DNA of 22,216 nt from IMG/VR virus record IMGVR_UViG_3300010430_000500, positions 1 to 22,216 of that record. One strand, 5' to 3'. Position numbers and translations under genes: made by a program. Positions 4,983 through 12,655 of this stretch are shown one piece after another (positions within the stretch are counted from its first letter, which is position 1; each line of letters begins with the position of its first letter). Origin of the DNA: a virus. Below the pieces are notes generated by a model, which worked only from the letters and a program-made list of their open reading frames with translations, was not told where the DNA came from and made no database searches.

Positions 4983-5674
4983 GGGGAGGTCGAGCGTTCT
5001 ACTGCCAGGGCGGTGCGTTCGGTCATCATTTGGATGTCGGACCTATCCACTGCGACAAGCTGCTCTGAGTGGTCCCTGGGGTGAGGCGGATCTCCGAGCC
5101 ACTTAAATGCGGGGCCAAAGTCCCGATTGAACCCGTACATTTCACTTGCTCCGAGCAGGATGTCACGTTCCCGAATAAAGCAGTAAATCCAATCTGGGTC
5201 CCACTTCAGGGCGGCTGCAAGGTGGCCGATGGCAATGAACGCTCTTAGTGGGAGTCTGTTGCCTCGCGTTTTCTGCGCGACAAAGAGGTCACCAAAGTAC
5301 ACGAGCTTTCGCTGTAGGATGATTTCAATTTTAGGGCGAGTTTCGCCAATGATTTGTTCGTTGGCTTTCGTCGCGTATGCGCGCGCAAAAACGCGTGACC
5401 AATAGCGCCCGACGGGTTCTTCTCCAATGTCTTCCAGGCGTGCGCAGCCCATCATCGCGGGCTTGCCGTTTTTCATGGCGACCAGGCAGATTACGTTGTT
5501 TTCGGTGAAGTCGTTGTGGTCGGGTGACGACATCGGGGTCAGGTAGGGTTTGTCCAGTTGGGCTACCAGTTGGGAAATCTTGCCTGGTTCGGTGACCTCT
5601 TCGATTTCGAAGCCATTTGCGCCCATGTATGTGTGGAGTTTTCCGAGCTTCGTGGCGATTTTTAGTGTTTCCAT
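4946..5674 (-). CDS. GNAT-like acyltransferase
   Basis: A 242-aa cytoplasmic protein with features of the GNAT fold. Strands 2-3 are ICLVAMKNGKPAMMGCARL (about residues 62-80). The acyl-CoA-binding motif A region is YFGDLFVAQKTRGNRLPLRA (about 125-145), with the R-G-N-R loop followed by a long helix. Next come strand DWIYCFIRERD, helix GASEMYGFN and a terminal strand EQLVAV. The fold is shared by N-acetyltransferases and LuxI-type autoinducer synthases, though I do not see the canonical LuxI residue set. The gene lies between the two HTH regulators and the early promoter, antiparallel to both, with tail-to-tail overlap with the HTH-PAS gene. A signal-synthesising or protein-acylating role is inference. 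Confidence 0.65.
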   Translation of the reverse strand: METLKIATKLGKLHTYMGANGFEIEEVTEPGKISQLVAQLDKPYLTPMSSPDHNDFTENNVICLVAMKNGKPAMMGCARLEDIGEEPVGRYWSRVFARAYATKANEQIIGETRPKIEIILQRKLVYFGDLFVAQKTRGNRLPLRAFIAIGHLAAALKWDPDWIYCFIRERDILLGASEMYGFNRDFGPAFKWLGDPPHPRDHSEQLVAVDRSDIQMMTERTALAVERSTSPYTINSEKFKIA

Positions 5675-5733
5675 TTTGTCTCTTTCTCTCTGAGGGATGC
5701 AGGGTTTGGATTCGTTTCCGCGTTAGATGAGTT

Positions 5734-5767
5734 GCAGAAAACGTCACCTAGCGCACGGAGTTTCTGC
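5734..5767. repeat. Inverted repeat in the intergenic region before the early promoter
   Basis: GCAGAAA (5734-5740) and TTTCTGC (5761-5767), 20 bp apart, between the divergent acyltransferase gene and the early operon. It may be a regulatory site for the leftward gene. No other gene is seen in 5675-5854. Confidence 0.3.
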
Positions 5768-5777
5768 CTTCAGAGTG

Positions 5778-5791
5778 ACCGAAAAATCGGA
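5778..5791. promoter_or_regulatory. Repressor operator O4
   Basis: ACCGAAAAATCGGA, an imperfect TCCGATNNATCGGA site whose centre lies 30 bp upstream of that of O5. It would support cooperative repression of the early promoter. Confidence 0.5.
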
Positions 5792-5800
5792 TGCTATGTG

Positions 5801-5829
5801 TTGACTATCCGATAAATCGGACATACGGT
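5801..5829 (+). promoter_or_regulatory. Early lytic promoter with operator O5 between -35 and -10
   Basis: TTGACT (5801-5806), 17-bp spacer, TACGGT (5824-5829). The spacer holds a perfect operator TCCGATAAATCGGA (5808-5821), so a bound repressor would exclude RNA polymerase. This should drive the early/transposition operon beginning at 5855. Confidence 0.75.
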
Positions 5830-5854
5830 ACCACGGACTTAGAGGGCTTCAGGT

Positions 5855-6202
5855 ATGAACAAAGTGGCGCATTTATCCGCAGAAGAGATTGCAGCATCGC
5901 CGATTTCGCTCGATGTATTGCGTGCCTTTGCGTCTCCGCAGCCGCATCATGCGGTGGGTCAGCTGGCCCCGGAAGAGCAGGTGCGGTTTCGCGGGGTCTG
6001 CCTGGACTTGATTTTGTATCGCTTGTCGGAGTCAGGATCTGCTTCTGATGGTTTGGTGCCCAATCATATCCTGTTCGAATTCGCCCGCTCGTCGGGCGCT
6101 CTCACCGGGATCGAAACGGCCATCGCCTGCATGTATTTTTCTGACATCTGCGGCGAGTTACTGGCACATCGTCTTTTGGAAGAGGCGGGGACGCAGGCAT
6201 GA
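5855..6202 (+). CDS. Hypothetical early phage protein
   Basis: A 115-aa protein, first gene after the early promoter. It is preceded by a weak AGAGGG ribosome-binding site and overlaps the next gene by ATGA. The sequence is helical, with a possible amphipathic C-terminal helix around TAIACMYFSDICGELLAHRLLEEAG; there is no clear membrane segment and no known domain that I recognise. As the first early gene it may act in host takeover or replication control, by position only. Confidence 0.65.
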   Translation: MNKVAHLSAEEIAASPISLDVLRAFASPQPHHAVGQLAPEEQVRFRGVCLDLILYRLSESGSASDGLVPNHILFEFARSSGALTGIETAIACMYFSDICGELLAHRLLEEAGTQA

Positions 6203-6651
6203 GTGTTATTCCCGCCGCCAAAGTGATCGCGGATGCCAGCCATCTCCTGGATAACCTTCCGTTTCTGAGTGATCTGGACGTACTCCGGGCCTGTGAAATC
6301 ATCATTCGTCTAGATGATGGAGTCGAAGCTACCAGGGCGCGCAAGCTGCGGGACGATCTGGTGGGGCAGGCCGAGCAATCGCATTTCCTCGATTTCATTC
6401 GGCTTCGCGCCGCTATTGATATGCTGGAAAATGTCGATCCTGGCGCACGGTTTTTGCTGCTCAAGAGCCTTTGTCTGAGCAATGGCGTCTGGACGGTGCC
6501 CGAAGATCCGGGCGCTTACAGCCCTGTTTGGTTCGAGGTCGGCCTGTTCGGCGTTTCTGCCATGGCGGACCAGAAAGAACAGCTGGCGGTCAACTGGTGC
6601 ATCGCCGCCCGCCGCATTCTGACCGAGTATAACTGCGAGGAGGTCGTCTGA
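6199..6651 (+). CDS. Hypothetical early phage protein
   Basis: A 150-aa protein, translationally coupled to the previous gene through ATGA. It is predicted to be largely helical, with several leucine-rich amphipathic helices (for example HLLDNLPFLSDLDVLRACEIII) and no membrane segment or metal motif. It ends at TGATG with the following small ORF. No family recognised. Confidence 0.65.
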   Translation: MSVIPAAKVIADASHLLDNLPFLSDLDVLRACEIIIRLDDGVEATRARKLRDDLVGQAEQSHFLDFIRLRAAIDMLENVDPGARFLLLKSLCLSNGVWTVPEDPGAYSPVWFEVGLFGVSAMADQKEQLAVNWCIAARRILTEYNCEEVV

Positions 6652-6881
6652 TGGCTGCTCGCACACCCCTGAAACCGCGCTGCGCTGCCTGCTCGCCGCG
6701 CATCCTTGCTGGTTTCGGGGCACTGACCGGGGGCCTCCTCCTCCTCGCCCCCGGTCATTTTTTCAGAATTCCGTTGGCCCTTTTGGGGAGGGCCAAGGCC
6801 GGGACGCGCGCGGTGACTGCCGCCGCTCACGCTACCTATCTGCGCGCGTCCAAACCTGGTTGGAGCAAAAATGACGTCTGA
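6651..6881 (+). CDS. Doubtful small ORF with one hydrophobic segment
   Basis: A 76-codon ORF joined to the previous gene by a TGATG overlap and overlapping the ParB-like gene by 11 bp. It would encode an Arg/Pro/Cys-containing start, one hydrophobic stretch (about residues 18-33) and a basic tail. Against it, a canonical intrinsic terminator (6724-6763) and a second stem-loop (6774-6796) lie inside it, and the amino-acid composition looks like GC-rich non-coding DNA. The segment is perhaps better read as a regulatory leader between two early blocks. Low confidence as a protein. Confidence 0.35.
   Translation: MAARTPLKPRCAACSPRILAGFGALTGGLLLLAPGHFFRIPLALLGRAKAGTRAVTAAAHATYLRASKPGWSKNDV
6724..6763 (+). 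terminator. Strong intrinsic terminator or attenuator within the early operon
   Basis: TGACCGGGGGC (6724-6734), a 12-nt loop of CTC repeats, GCCCCCGGTCA (6747-6757), then TTTTTT. The 11-bp GC-rich stem with U-run is textbook quality. It lies between the two unknown early genes and the ParB/transposase block. A second hairpin, TTGGCCCT/AGGGCCAA (6774-6796), follows. Confidence 0.8.
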
Positions 6882-7719
6882 TACGACCCTAACCTTGCCG
6901 ATGACCCTGATCGACGTGCCCAAAGACCGCGCTCGCAGCCTGGATGCTGCTTGGGTCGAGGGTTTGGCAGTCCTGATCGCGTCGCAAGGCCTGATGCATC
7001 CGATCCGGGTGCGCCCTGTCGGTCAGCGGTTTGAGCTGGTGTCAGGGTTGCGCCGCTATCGTGCGGCTGAATTGCTGGGCTGGGTGTCCATTCCTTACAC
7101 GCTATCGACCGCTGAAACGGCGGATGATGCGTGCCTGGAAGAAGTGATGGAGAACCTCGGCCGCGAAGCGCTGATCGCGCTGGACCGCTGCCATTCGCTC
7201 TATGAGCTGAAACAGGTTTGGGAGCGTAAATACCCGCATACCAAGAACGGTCATAATTCTCCAAAGAAGCAAGAAGAAGGAGGAACGCAAAGTTTGCGTT
7301 CCTCCACGGAATCTCAGGAAATCTTCGGATTTGCCCGTGCCAACGCCGAAAAAATCGGTCTTTCGAAGCGCTCGATCGAGCTTGCGGTCAAAATTTGGAC
7401 CGATTTGTCGCAAGCATCGCGCGACCGCCTTGTCGGAACCGCGCTGGCCTGCAAACAGACCGAGCTGAAGGCGCTTTCAGAGCTATCTCACAAGCTGCAG
7501 GCACAGGTTTTGGACCTTGTGCTGGGGGACGATGACGTAACCAACGTCTCAGGTGCCCTCCAGGCGCTTGAGGGTGGCGTTGTGCCTGATCCAATCGAAA
7601 AGCAGCTTACCGCGTTGCGCAAAACCGTTAGCAAACTGCCGGAACCGGTGTTTGACCGTCTGATCCTGGAAAACGAAGAGCGCGTTATCGCGGCTCTGAA
7701 ACGGCAGGGGCGGATCTAG
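6871..7719 (+). CDS. ParB/Spo0J-like nuclease-fold protein
   Basis: A 282-aa protein with a ParB N-terminal domain. Residues 1-100 include the QGLMHPI box (39-45) and GLRRYRA (59-65), equivalent to the GERRYRA motif that binds CTP in ParB proteins. A helical region with an HTH-like segment (EKIGLSKRSIELAVKIW, about residues 158-175) follows, then a helical C-terminus. ParB-like proteins commonly precede the transposase in Mu-like phages of this group. The role is probably DNA binding during transposition or regulation of the early region rather than plasmid-style partition, since no ParA is present. It overlaps the transposase start by one base. Confidence 0.85.
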   Translation: MTSDTTLTLPMTLIDVPKDRARSLDAAWVEGLAVLIASQGLMHPIRVRPVGQRFELVSGLRRYRAAELLGWVSIPYTLSTAETADDACLEEVMENLGREALIALDRCHSLYELKQVWERKYPHTKNGHNSPKKQEEGGTQSLRSSTESQEIFGFARANAEKIGLSKRSIELAVKIWTDLSQASRDRLVGTALACKQTELKALSELSHKLQAQVLDLVLGDDDVTNVSGALQALEGGVVPDPIEKQLTALRKTVSKLPEPVFDRLILENEERVIAALKRQGRI

Positions 7720-9983
7720 TGGCAGGCTCCTCGCAAACGCGGGTCTATTTCAGTGCTCGGGAAATGGCGGAGCTCGCAAAATCGCGTGGCATCACCAACT
7801 TCCCGCACACAGAGCGCCGAGTGAGAGACTATGCCGTTCGCGAGGGGTGGAATGATCTGCCCGAGACCTTGTGCCGAAAGCGGCCTGGGCGTGGTGGCGG
7901 GCTTGAGTACCATTTTTCTCTTTTGCCTGAAGGGCTGCGCGCGTCGTTGGACGCCAATTTTGTCCGGGCTTCAGCAGTGCAGCGACACGAGGCACAGGCC
8001 GTCGCTGATCAAGCCAAGCTGGACGCTGTGCGCAGCCATGCTTTGCCACCACGCGCCCGCGCCGTCATGGAGGCGCGGGCTGAAATCCTGACCTCAATTG
8101 ATGGTTTTGCGATTGCCAATGGACAAAAGCGCGCCTGGGGGATTTCGCAGTTCTTGGATGCACAAGACGAGTATTTGGCCCGTCAGGACATTGAGGCGCG
8201 ACGCGAAAATGGAGAATTTCTGACAGCGCGTGAGGTGGAAAGCCTCGCATATCCTTTGGTCCTAACAGCGTCAGACGGCTTTCAGCTAGATCCTGAGCGC
8301 CTGAAGGTAGCAAATGATCGGAGAGCGGTCGCAACCATCAAACGCAGCGCTGTTTATGCTTGGTTCAAAACGCGTTCAGATGCCGGAATTGTCGCCTTGG
8401 CACCGACGCCTCCAAAGGCGCAAGCCCCGATAAATCCCGGTTTTTCGGATTTCCTCAAGTTTTATGCCATTGGCTCGAAGCCGTCGGCAGCTGACGCGCT
8501 GAGGCAATACCTCAAAACGGACCCGCCGAAGGAAAAGCGGCTGTCCCTGACACAGGTCCAGTACATCCTGCGCAACCGACTGAACAACATCGAGAAACAC
8601 GTCGGTCGCGAAGGCCTTTTGACCCTGCGTTCGCGGATGGCTTACGTGACCAGGACAACCGAAGGCATGTGGCCGACCACGATTTACTCAGCCGATGGCA
8701 AGACGTTCGACGCCGAGATCGCTGACCCCGTCTCGGGCCGCCCGATCCGACCGGAAATCACGACAGTGATTGACGTTGTGACCCGCAAGATCGTCGGGAT
8801 TTCGCTGGCGCGTTCGGAAAACCGGATCACAGTAGCTGAGGCCTTGCGCCGGTCCTGTTCGGCACATGGGATTTGCGCCATTTTCTACGTCGACCGTGGA
8901 CCAGGCTACAAGAACAAGGCGATGGATGCCGATGTCAGCGGTCTGATGGGGCGGCTAGGCGTCACGAAAATGCACGCAGCCCCCTATGGTTCGCAGGCCA
9001 AGGGCCGCATCGAGAAGCCGAACGACAGTGTCTGGAACACGCTGGCCAAGCGCCTGCCGACCTATATCGGGCCGGACATGGATAAAGAGGCCGGACAAAA
9101 GGTCCATAAGATGACCCGTCGCGACCTTGACCAGTTTGGCCAGTCCCGGCTCTTGCCGGAATGGGCTGATTTCGTGGCCATGTGCGAGGCAATGGTCGAT
9201 GAGTACAACAACAAGCCTCATCGCGGCTTGCCCAAGTTCCGCGACCCGGAAACAGGCAAGAAACGCCACCTGACGCCCAATGAAAGCTGGGCGTCTCATG
9301 TCGCTGACGGTTTCGAGCCGGTCACGATTGACCAGGACGAGGCTGATGACCTGTTCCGCCCCTACGAGATCCGCGTGGCCCGTCGCGCTGAGGTGCAGTG
9401 GAATACCAACACCTATTTCCACCACGAGCTGGAGCGCTATCACGAACAGAAAGTCATGGTCGGGTACGACTATCACCAGGCTGACAAAGTTTGGGTGCGC
9501 GAGTTCGACGTGGAGTCCGGCCAGCCTGGCAGGCTGATCTGCGTGGCTGAGTTTATGGGGAATGCGCAGCGCTATGTGCCGCTGTCATATGAGCGCAAGG
9601 CCGTGGAAGATCGCGCCAAGGGCCGTTTGCGCCGCCTGGAGCGCAAGGTTGAAACCGTCGAGGCGGAACGTGGGGCACCGACCCTTGTCGAACACCTGAA
9701 CGAAGTGCCGATGGTGGACATCACCCCAACTGAAGAACCGGTCACGCAGCCTGTTGAGGTGGTCAACCTGCCAGAGATGATCGAGCCCGCAGCGCCTCGC
9801 CGCCGGACATTCGAATCCGACGAAGAACTGGCGCTATGGGCGCTGGATAACCCTGAAGAGATTTCCCCCAAACAAGCGGCGCTGCTGATGGATTGCCTGA
9901 AGCGTCCAATTGCAACGCAGGCGCTTGAGCTGGCGGGGGTCGACACGGAGGCGCTTTGGAACCTCCTCCGTGCCGTTGCATAG
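7719..9983 (+). CDS. Mu-type DDE transposase
   Basis: A 754-aa protein starting at GTG (TAGTG overlap with the ParB-like gene). The N-terminal Mu-type winged-helix region covers about residues 8-70 (REMAELAKSRGITNFPHTER, then RRVRDYAVREGWNDLP). A second DNA-binding region follows, then the RNase H-like core. The likely catalytic triad is D326 (SADGKTF), D392 (FYVDRGPGYKNK) and E432 (KGRIEKPND). The first spacing of 66 nearly matches MuA; D352 in VIDVVTRK aligns with the conserved aspartate after the first MuA strand. A beta-barrel region and a C-terminal tail for ATPase contact follow. It cuts and joins prophage ends during integration and replicative transposition and should recognise the 1260-1651 sites. 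Confidence 0.95.
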   Translation: MAGSSQTRVYFSAREMAELAKSRGITNFPHTERRVRDYAVREGWNDLPETLCRKRPGRGGGLEYHFSLLPEGLRASLDANFVRASAVQRHEAQAVADQAKLDAVRSHALPPRARAVMEARAEILTSIDGFAIANGQKRAWGISQFLDAQDEYLARQDIEARRENGEFLTAREVESLAYPLVLTASDGFQLDPERLKVANDRRAVATIKRSAVYAWFKTRSDAGIVALAPTPPKAQAPINPGFSDFLKFYAIGSKPSAADALRQYLKTDPPKEKRLSLTQVQYILRNRLNNIEKHVGREGLLTLRSRMAYVTRTTEGMWPTTIYSADGKTFDAEIADPVSGRPIRPEITTVIDVVTRKIVGISLARSENRITVAEALRRSCSAHGICAIFYVDRGPGYKNKAMDADVSGLMGRLGVTKMHAAPYGSQAKGRIEKPNDSVWNTLAKRLPTYIGPDMDKEAGQKVHKMTRRDLDQFGQSRLLPEWADFVAMCEAMVDEYNNKPHRGLPKFRDPETGKKRHLTPNESWASHVADGFEPVTIDQDEADDLFRPYEIRVARRAEVQWNTNTYFHHELERYHEQKVMVGYDYHQADKVWVREFDVESGQPGRLICVAEFMGNAQRYVPLSYERKAVEDRAKGRLRRLERKVETVEAERGAPTLVEHLNEVPMVDITPTEEPVTQPVEVVNLPEMIEPAAPRRRTFESDEELALWALDNPEEISPKQAALLMDCLKRPIATQALELAGVDTEALWNLLRAVA

Positions 9984-10018
9984 GCACCCGAAGGTGTCAG
10001 AACTGAGGAGAGCATAAC

Positions 10019-10792
10019 ATGCGGAAAACGTTTGTTGAAACAGAAAACTATCGCCGGTTTGTCAGCGCACTGAAATCGCTTGACGAACGTGGTGCCGTCG
10101 AGGCCTGCCTGGTTGTCGTGGACGGCCAGCCGGGTCTGGGCAAGACCACCACGCTCAGCCGCTGGGTCGCCCAAACCGGCAGCGTCTACATGCGCGCGCA
10201 AAAGGGCTGGGACTATAACTGGTTTATCAAGGACCTGCTGACGGAACTGGGCGTTTCCTACCACACGATCCGGGGCAAACGCGAAAAATTTGCCCGCGTG
10301 ATGGAGGAACTGGAGAACCGCGCCACGATGGCGGCGTTGAACGGCGAGGTTTTTGGCCTGGTCATTGACGAGTGTGACCTGGTATCGCGCCGGGCCGAGA
10401 TCATGGAAGCGATCCGGGGCATTTCTGATCTGCGTTTCCTGCCCACCATTCTGGTTGGCATGGGTCAGTTGCGTGATGACCTGCGCCGCTTCCCCCAGAT
10501 CGAGAGCCGCGCACCCAACAAGGTCAAGTTCGAGACCTCCTCGCTTGACGATACGGCCGCAATGATTGGGCAGCTTTGCGAAGTGCCCGTTGCCGATGAC
10601 TTGACCGAGTTTGTCTGGCGGGCCTCGCGCGGGCTGAACCGCGAAATCCTGGACGCCATCATGGCGATTGAGCGCTTCGGTCGCCGTCTCGATGGTGACG
10701 ATCCGGTCACCATGCTGGATATGGCCGGTCAGCCGATCATGAACGACCGTCAGAAGGGGATGCCTATTCTGGTGCCTAGGGGGCGCAAATGA
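10019..10792 (+). CDS. MuB-like AAA+ ATPase, transposition target activator
   Basis: A 257-aa protein with Walker A GQPGLGKTT at residues 36-44 (K42) and Walker B FGLVIDECD at 112-120. The start has a GAGGAGAG ribosome-binding site, 35 bp after the transposase stop. MuB-family ATPases form filaments on target DNA, stimulate the transposase and provide target immunity. At 257 aa it is shorter than Mu MuB because it begins directly with the AAA+ core and lacks the N-terminal HTH domain. A separate HTH protein is encoded immediately downstream through ATGA coupling. Confidence 0.92.
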   Translation: MRKTFVETENYRRFVSALKSLDERGAVEACLVVVDGQPGLGKTTTLSRWVAQTGSVYMRAQKGWDYNWFIKDLLTELGVSYHTIRGKREKFARVMEELENRATMAALNGEVFGLVIDECDLVSRRAEIMEAIRGISDLRFLPTILVGMGQLRDDLRRFPQIESRAPNKVKFETSSLDDTAAMIGQLCEVPVADDLTEFVWRASRGLNREILDAIMAIERFGRRLDGDDPVTMLDMAGQPIMNDRQKGMPILVPRGRK

Positions 10793-11379
10793 ACCCCAGC
10801 AAGCCTGGAGCCGCGCCCACAGCGCTGCTGAAGTCTCTTGAGGAAGGCAAGGAAGTCACGGTCCAGCAGGTCCGTGACAACTTTGGTTTAAACCGGCGGC
10901 AAGCTTATAACGCACTCGCCCGTTTGGAGGGGCGTGGTTTCATCCGCCATGTACGCACCGGCACCTGGTTGCCTACAGATGCAGGGCTGCAGGCCATCGA
11001 GGACGGTGTGGAGTTCGGCTCAGGCCCGAATGGCCCTTCAAACGTCATACCTCGCCCCAAGGACACGTTCCGACAGCGCGCCTGGTCATCCATGCGGTTT
11101 CGTCGCCGGTTCACTCTTGGGGATCTGGTTGCTGATGCGGGCCGAGGCAATGAAGAACGCGAATATGAGAACGCCATGCGTTATGTGCGCGCCCTTCGCA
11201 AAGCCGGGATTGTTGGCGAGATTAAGCAACGCCTGAAAGGGACGGCCATCGGATCCAATGGCTTCAAGCAGTTCATTTTGCTGAAAAACCTTGGTCCGAC
11301 GGCACCGATCCACAGCGAAAAGAAGAACGCAATCCACGATTTCAATTCAGGAGAGGACTTTCCATGCGACCAAGTCTGA
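10789..11379 (+). CDS. Winged-helix DNA-binding protein
   Basis: A 196-aa protein coupled to the ATPase by ATGA overlap. The N-terminal region (about residues 10-65) reads as a winged helix (VTVQQVRDNFGLNRRQAYNA, followed by LARLEGRGFIRHVRTGTWLP). A second similar unit at about 105-150 has FTLGDLVADAG and YVRALRKAGIVGEI, so it looks like tandem winged-helix domains. It probably serves in early regulation or transposition. The idea that it replaces the HTH missing from the ATPase is speculation. Its 3' end overlaps the next gene by 16 bp. Confidence 0.75.
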   Translation: MNPSKPGAAPTALLKSLEEGKEVTVQQVRDNFGLNRRQAYNALARLEGRGFIRHVRTGTWLPTDAGLQAIEDGVEFGSGPNGPSNVIPRPKDTFRQRAWSSMRFRRRFTLGDLVADAGRGNEEREYENAMRYVRALRKAGIVGEIKQRLKGTAIGSNGFKQFILLKNLGPTAPIHSEKKNAIHDFNSGEDFPCDQV

Positions 11380-11747
11380 ACCTGAATCTGCCTGATCCTG
11401 AATGGCTGGCCTTGCTGCGAGCGCAGCGCGAAGAGGGAAAGTCGGTTTCGCAGATTGCCCGTGAAACCGGCATGAAGCGCCCTTCGGTTTCCATGCTTTT
11501 GAACGGCACCTACCCGGCAAAGAGCCTTGACCTGGTCACGCGAAAGCATGGTGCGCGGATCGTGCAGCTCTACCGCAACAAGGTGGCCTGTCCCCATCAG
11601 CGTGTCGGCATCTCGCACGAAGAATGCCGACGCCTGGCGTGCGCGCCCATGTCCACATCCCATCCCGACAAGCTGGCCCAATGGGGGGCTTGTCGGAAAT
11701 GCGACCTGAACCCACTCAAAGGAGAAACCGATGAACGAACAAGCTGA
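11364..11747 (+). CDS. HTH protein with C-terminal Cys/His cluster
   Basis: A 127-aa protein with a GGAGAGG ribosome-binding site. Residues 25-60 form a helix-turn-helix (KSVSQIARETGMKRPSVSML) followed by NGTYPAKS, as in small XRE-like proteins. The C-terminal half holds a C-x-H...C...C...C-x-x-C set (ACPHQ, EECRRLAC, WGACRKCD) that could bind one zinc or conceivably an iron-sulfur cluster. Similar HTH plus Cys-cluster proteins occur in the early region of Mu-like phages; the role is presumably regulatory. Confidence 0.7.
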   Translation: MRPSLNLNLPDPEWLALLRAQREEGKSVSQIARETGMKRPSVSMLLNGTYPAKSLDLVTRKHGARIVQLYRNKVACPHQRVGISHEECRRLACAPMSTSHPDKLAQWGACRKCDLNPLKGETDERTS

Positions 11748-12381
11748 CAACCCGCCCAAAGCGGGCGTGATCGACGTGGGCGGTGTGCCCCATATGCGCG
11801 ATGCGAAAGGGGCCTTGATGCCTGTTGAGCTGATCAAGCCCAAAGACCGCCTGATGGATGAAGAAGTCCGCAAAGTAGTGGGGTTTGCTCAGGAGCTGAG
11901 CGGGCGGATTTCGCGCTTCAAAGGGCATGTTTTTGACGATCTGGGCTCGCTAGACGCGCTGCTGGCTCAGGAATATGGGGCCAAGATCGGCGGGGCCAAG
12001 GGGAACCGCACCTATATGAGTTATGACGGGCTGATGCGGGTTCAGATCCGCGTCGCAGATCAGATTGAGTTCGGCCCTGAGCTGCAACAAGCCAAGGTGC
12101 TGGTGGATGAATGCCTCAATGAATGGTCCGCTGACAGCCGTCCCGAGATCCGCGCGCTGATCACCAAAGCATTTGATACCGACAAGGAAGGTCAGATCAA
12201 CCGCTCGGAAATCTTCATGTTGCTCCAACTCGATATCGATGACGAACGCTGGAAAGAAGCCATGCGCGCCATCAAGGAAGCGATCCGCGTGGTCGGCTCG
12301 AAGACCTATCAGCGTTTCCAAATCCGGGATCACGCTGATGCTGGCTGGGACACAATCACTATCGACCTGGCGAAAGCCTGA
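11731..12381 (+). CDS. DUF3164 family protein
   Basis: A 216-aa protein with an AAAGGAGA ribosome-binding site and a 17-bp overlap with the previous gene. The segments GNRTYMSYDGLMRVQIRVAD, I-E-F-G-P-E-L-Q-Q-A-K, and TYQRFQIRDHADAGWDTITI near the end are characteristic of DUF3164. This family sits in the early region of many Mu-like phages and is sometimes misnamed as a sulfate transporter component. It is cytoplasmic and lacks a known catalytic motif; its biochemical role is unknown, probably in phage DNA metabolism. Confidence 0.85.
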   Translation: MNEQADNPPKAGVIDVGGVPHMRDAKGALMPVELIKPKDRLMDEEVRKVVGFAQELSGRISRFKGHVFDDLGSLDALLAQEYGAKIGGAKGNRTYMSYDGLMRVQIRVADQIEFGPELQQAKVLVDECLNEWSADSRPEIRALITKAFDTDKEGQINRSEIFMLLQLDIDDERWKEAMRAIKEAIRVVGSKTYQRFQIRDHADAGWDTITIDLAKA

Positions 12382-12463
12382 CTTGCGAAACGCGCACGGC
12401 TTTGGTCGGGCGTGTCGTCGGAACGTGGTGGTTCCGGCCTGATGAGCAGCCAAGGAGCAACGC

Positions 12464-12655
12464 ATGACATACGAAATTCAAGAAGTCGCGAGCGGTACAT
12501 CTGCCCTGGTGCCCGTCTGCCCAGGCAACTCCTACAATACGGTCTTGACCGCCATTGAAGAGCTGAACGAGCAGTTTGAATGCCGGGTTTGTGGCCGCAA
12601 ATTCACCGTTTCTTCAGAGAACCTTGACCTCTGCGCGAGGTGTTCGGATGTCTGA
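12464..12655 (+). CDS. Small zinc-ribbon protein
   Basis: A 63-aa protein with an AAGGAGC ribosome-binding site. The C-terminal half carries C-R-V-C and C-A-R-C knuckles about 15 residues apart (FECRVCGRKFTV, LDLCARCSDV), a classic zinc ribbon. It overlaps the next small gene by 8 bp. It may be a nucleic-acid or protein adaptor; no family name can be given. Confidence 0.7.
   Translation: MTYEIQEVASGTSALVPVCPGNSYNTVLTAIEELNEQFECRVCGRKFTVSSENLDLCARCSDV

Noticed and set aside
8955-9476. 173-aa antisense ORF within the transposase
   Set aside because: It is the GC-rich mirror of a strongly conserved DDE domain.
12576-12647. Longer N-terminus for the small gene at 12648
   Set aside because: The extension would lie wholly inside the zinc-ribbon gene and lacks a ribosome-binding site; the ATG at 12648 fits the overlapping-gene style.
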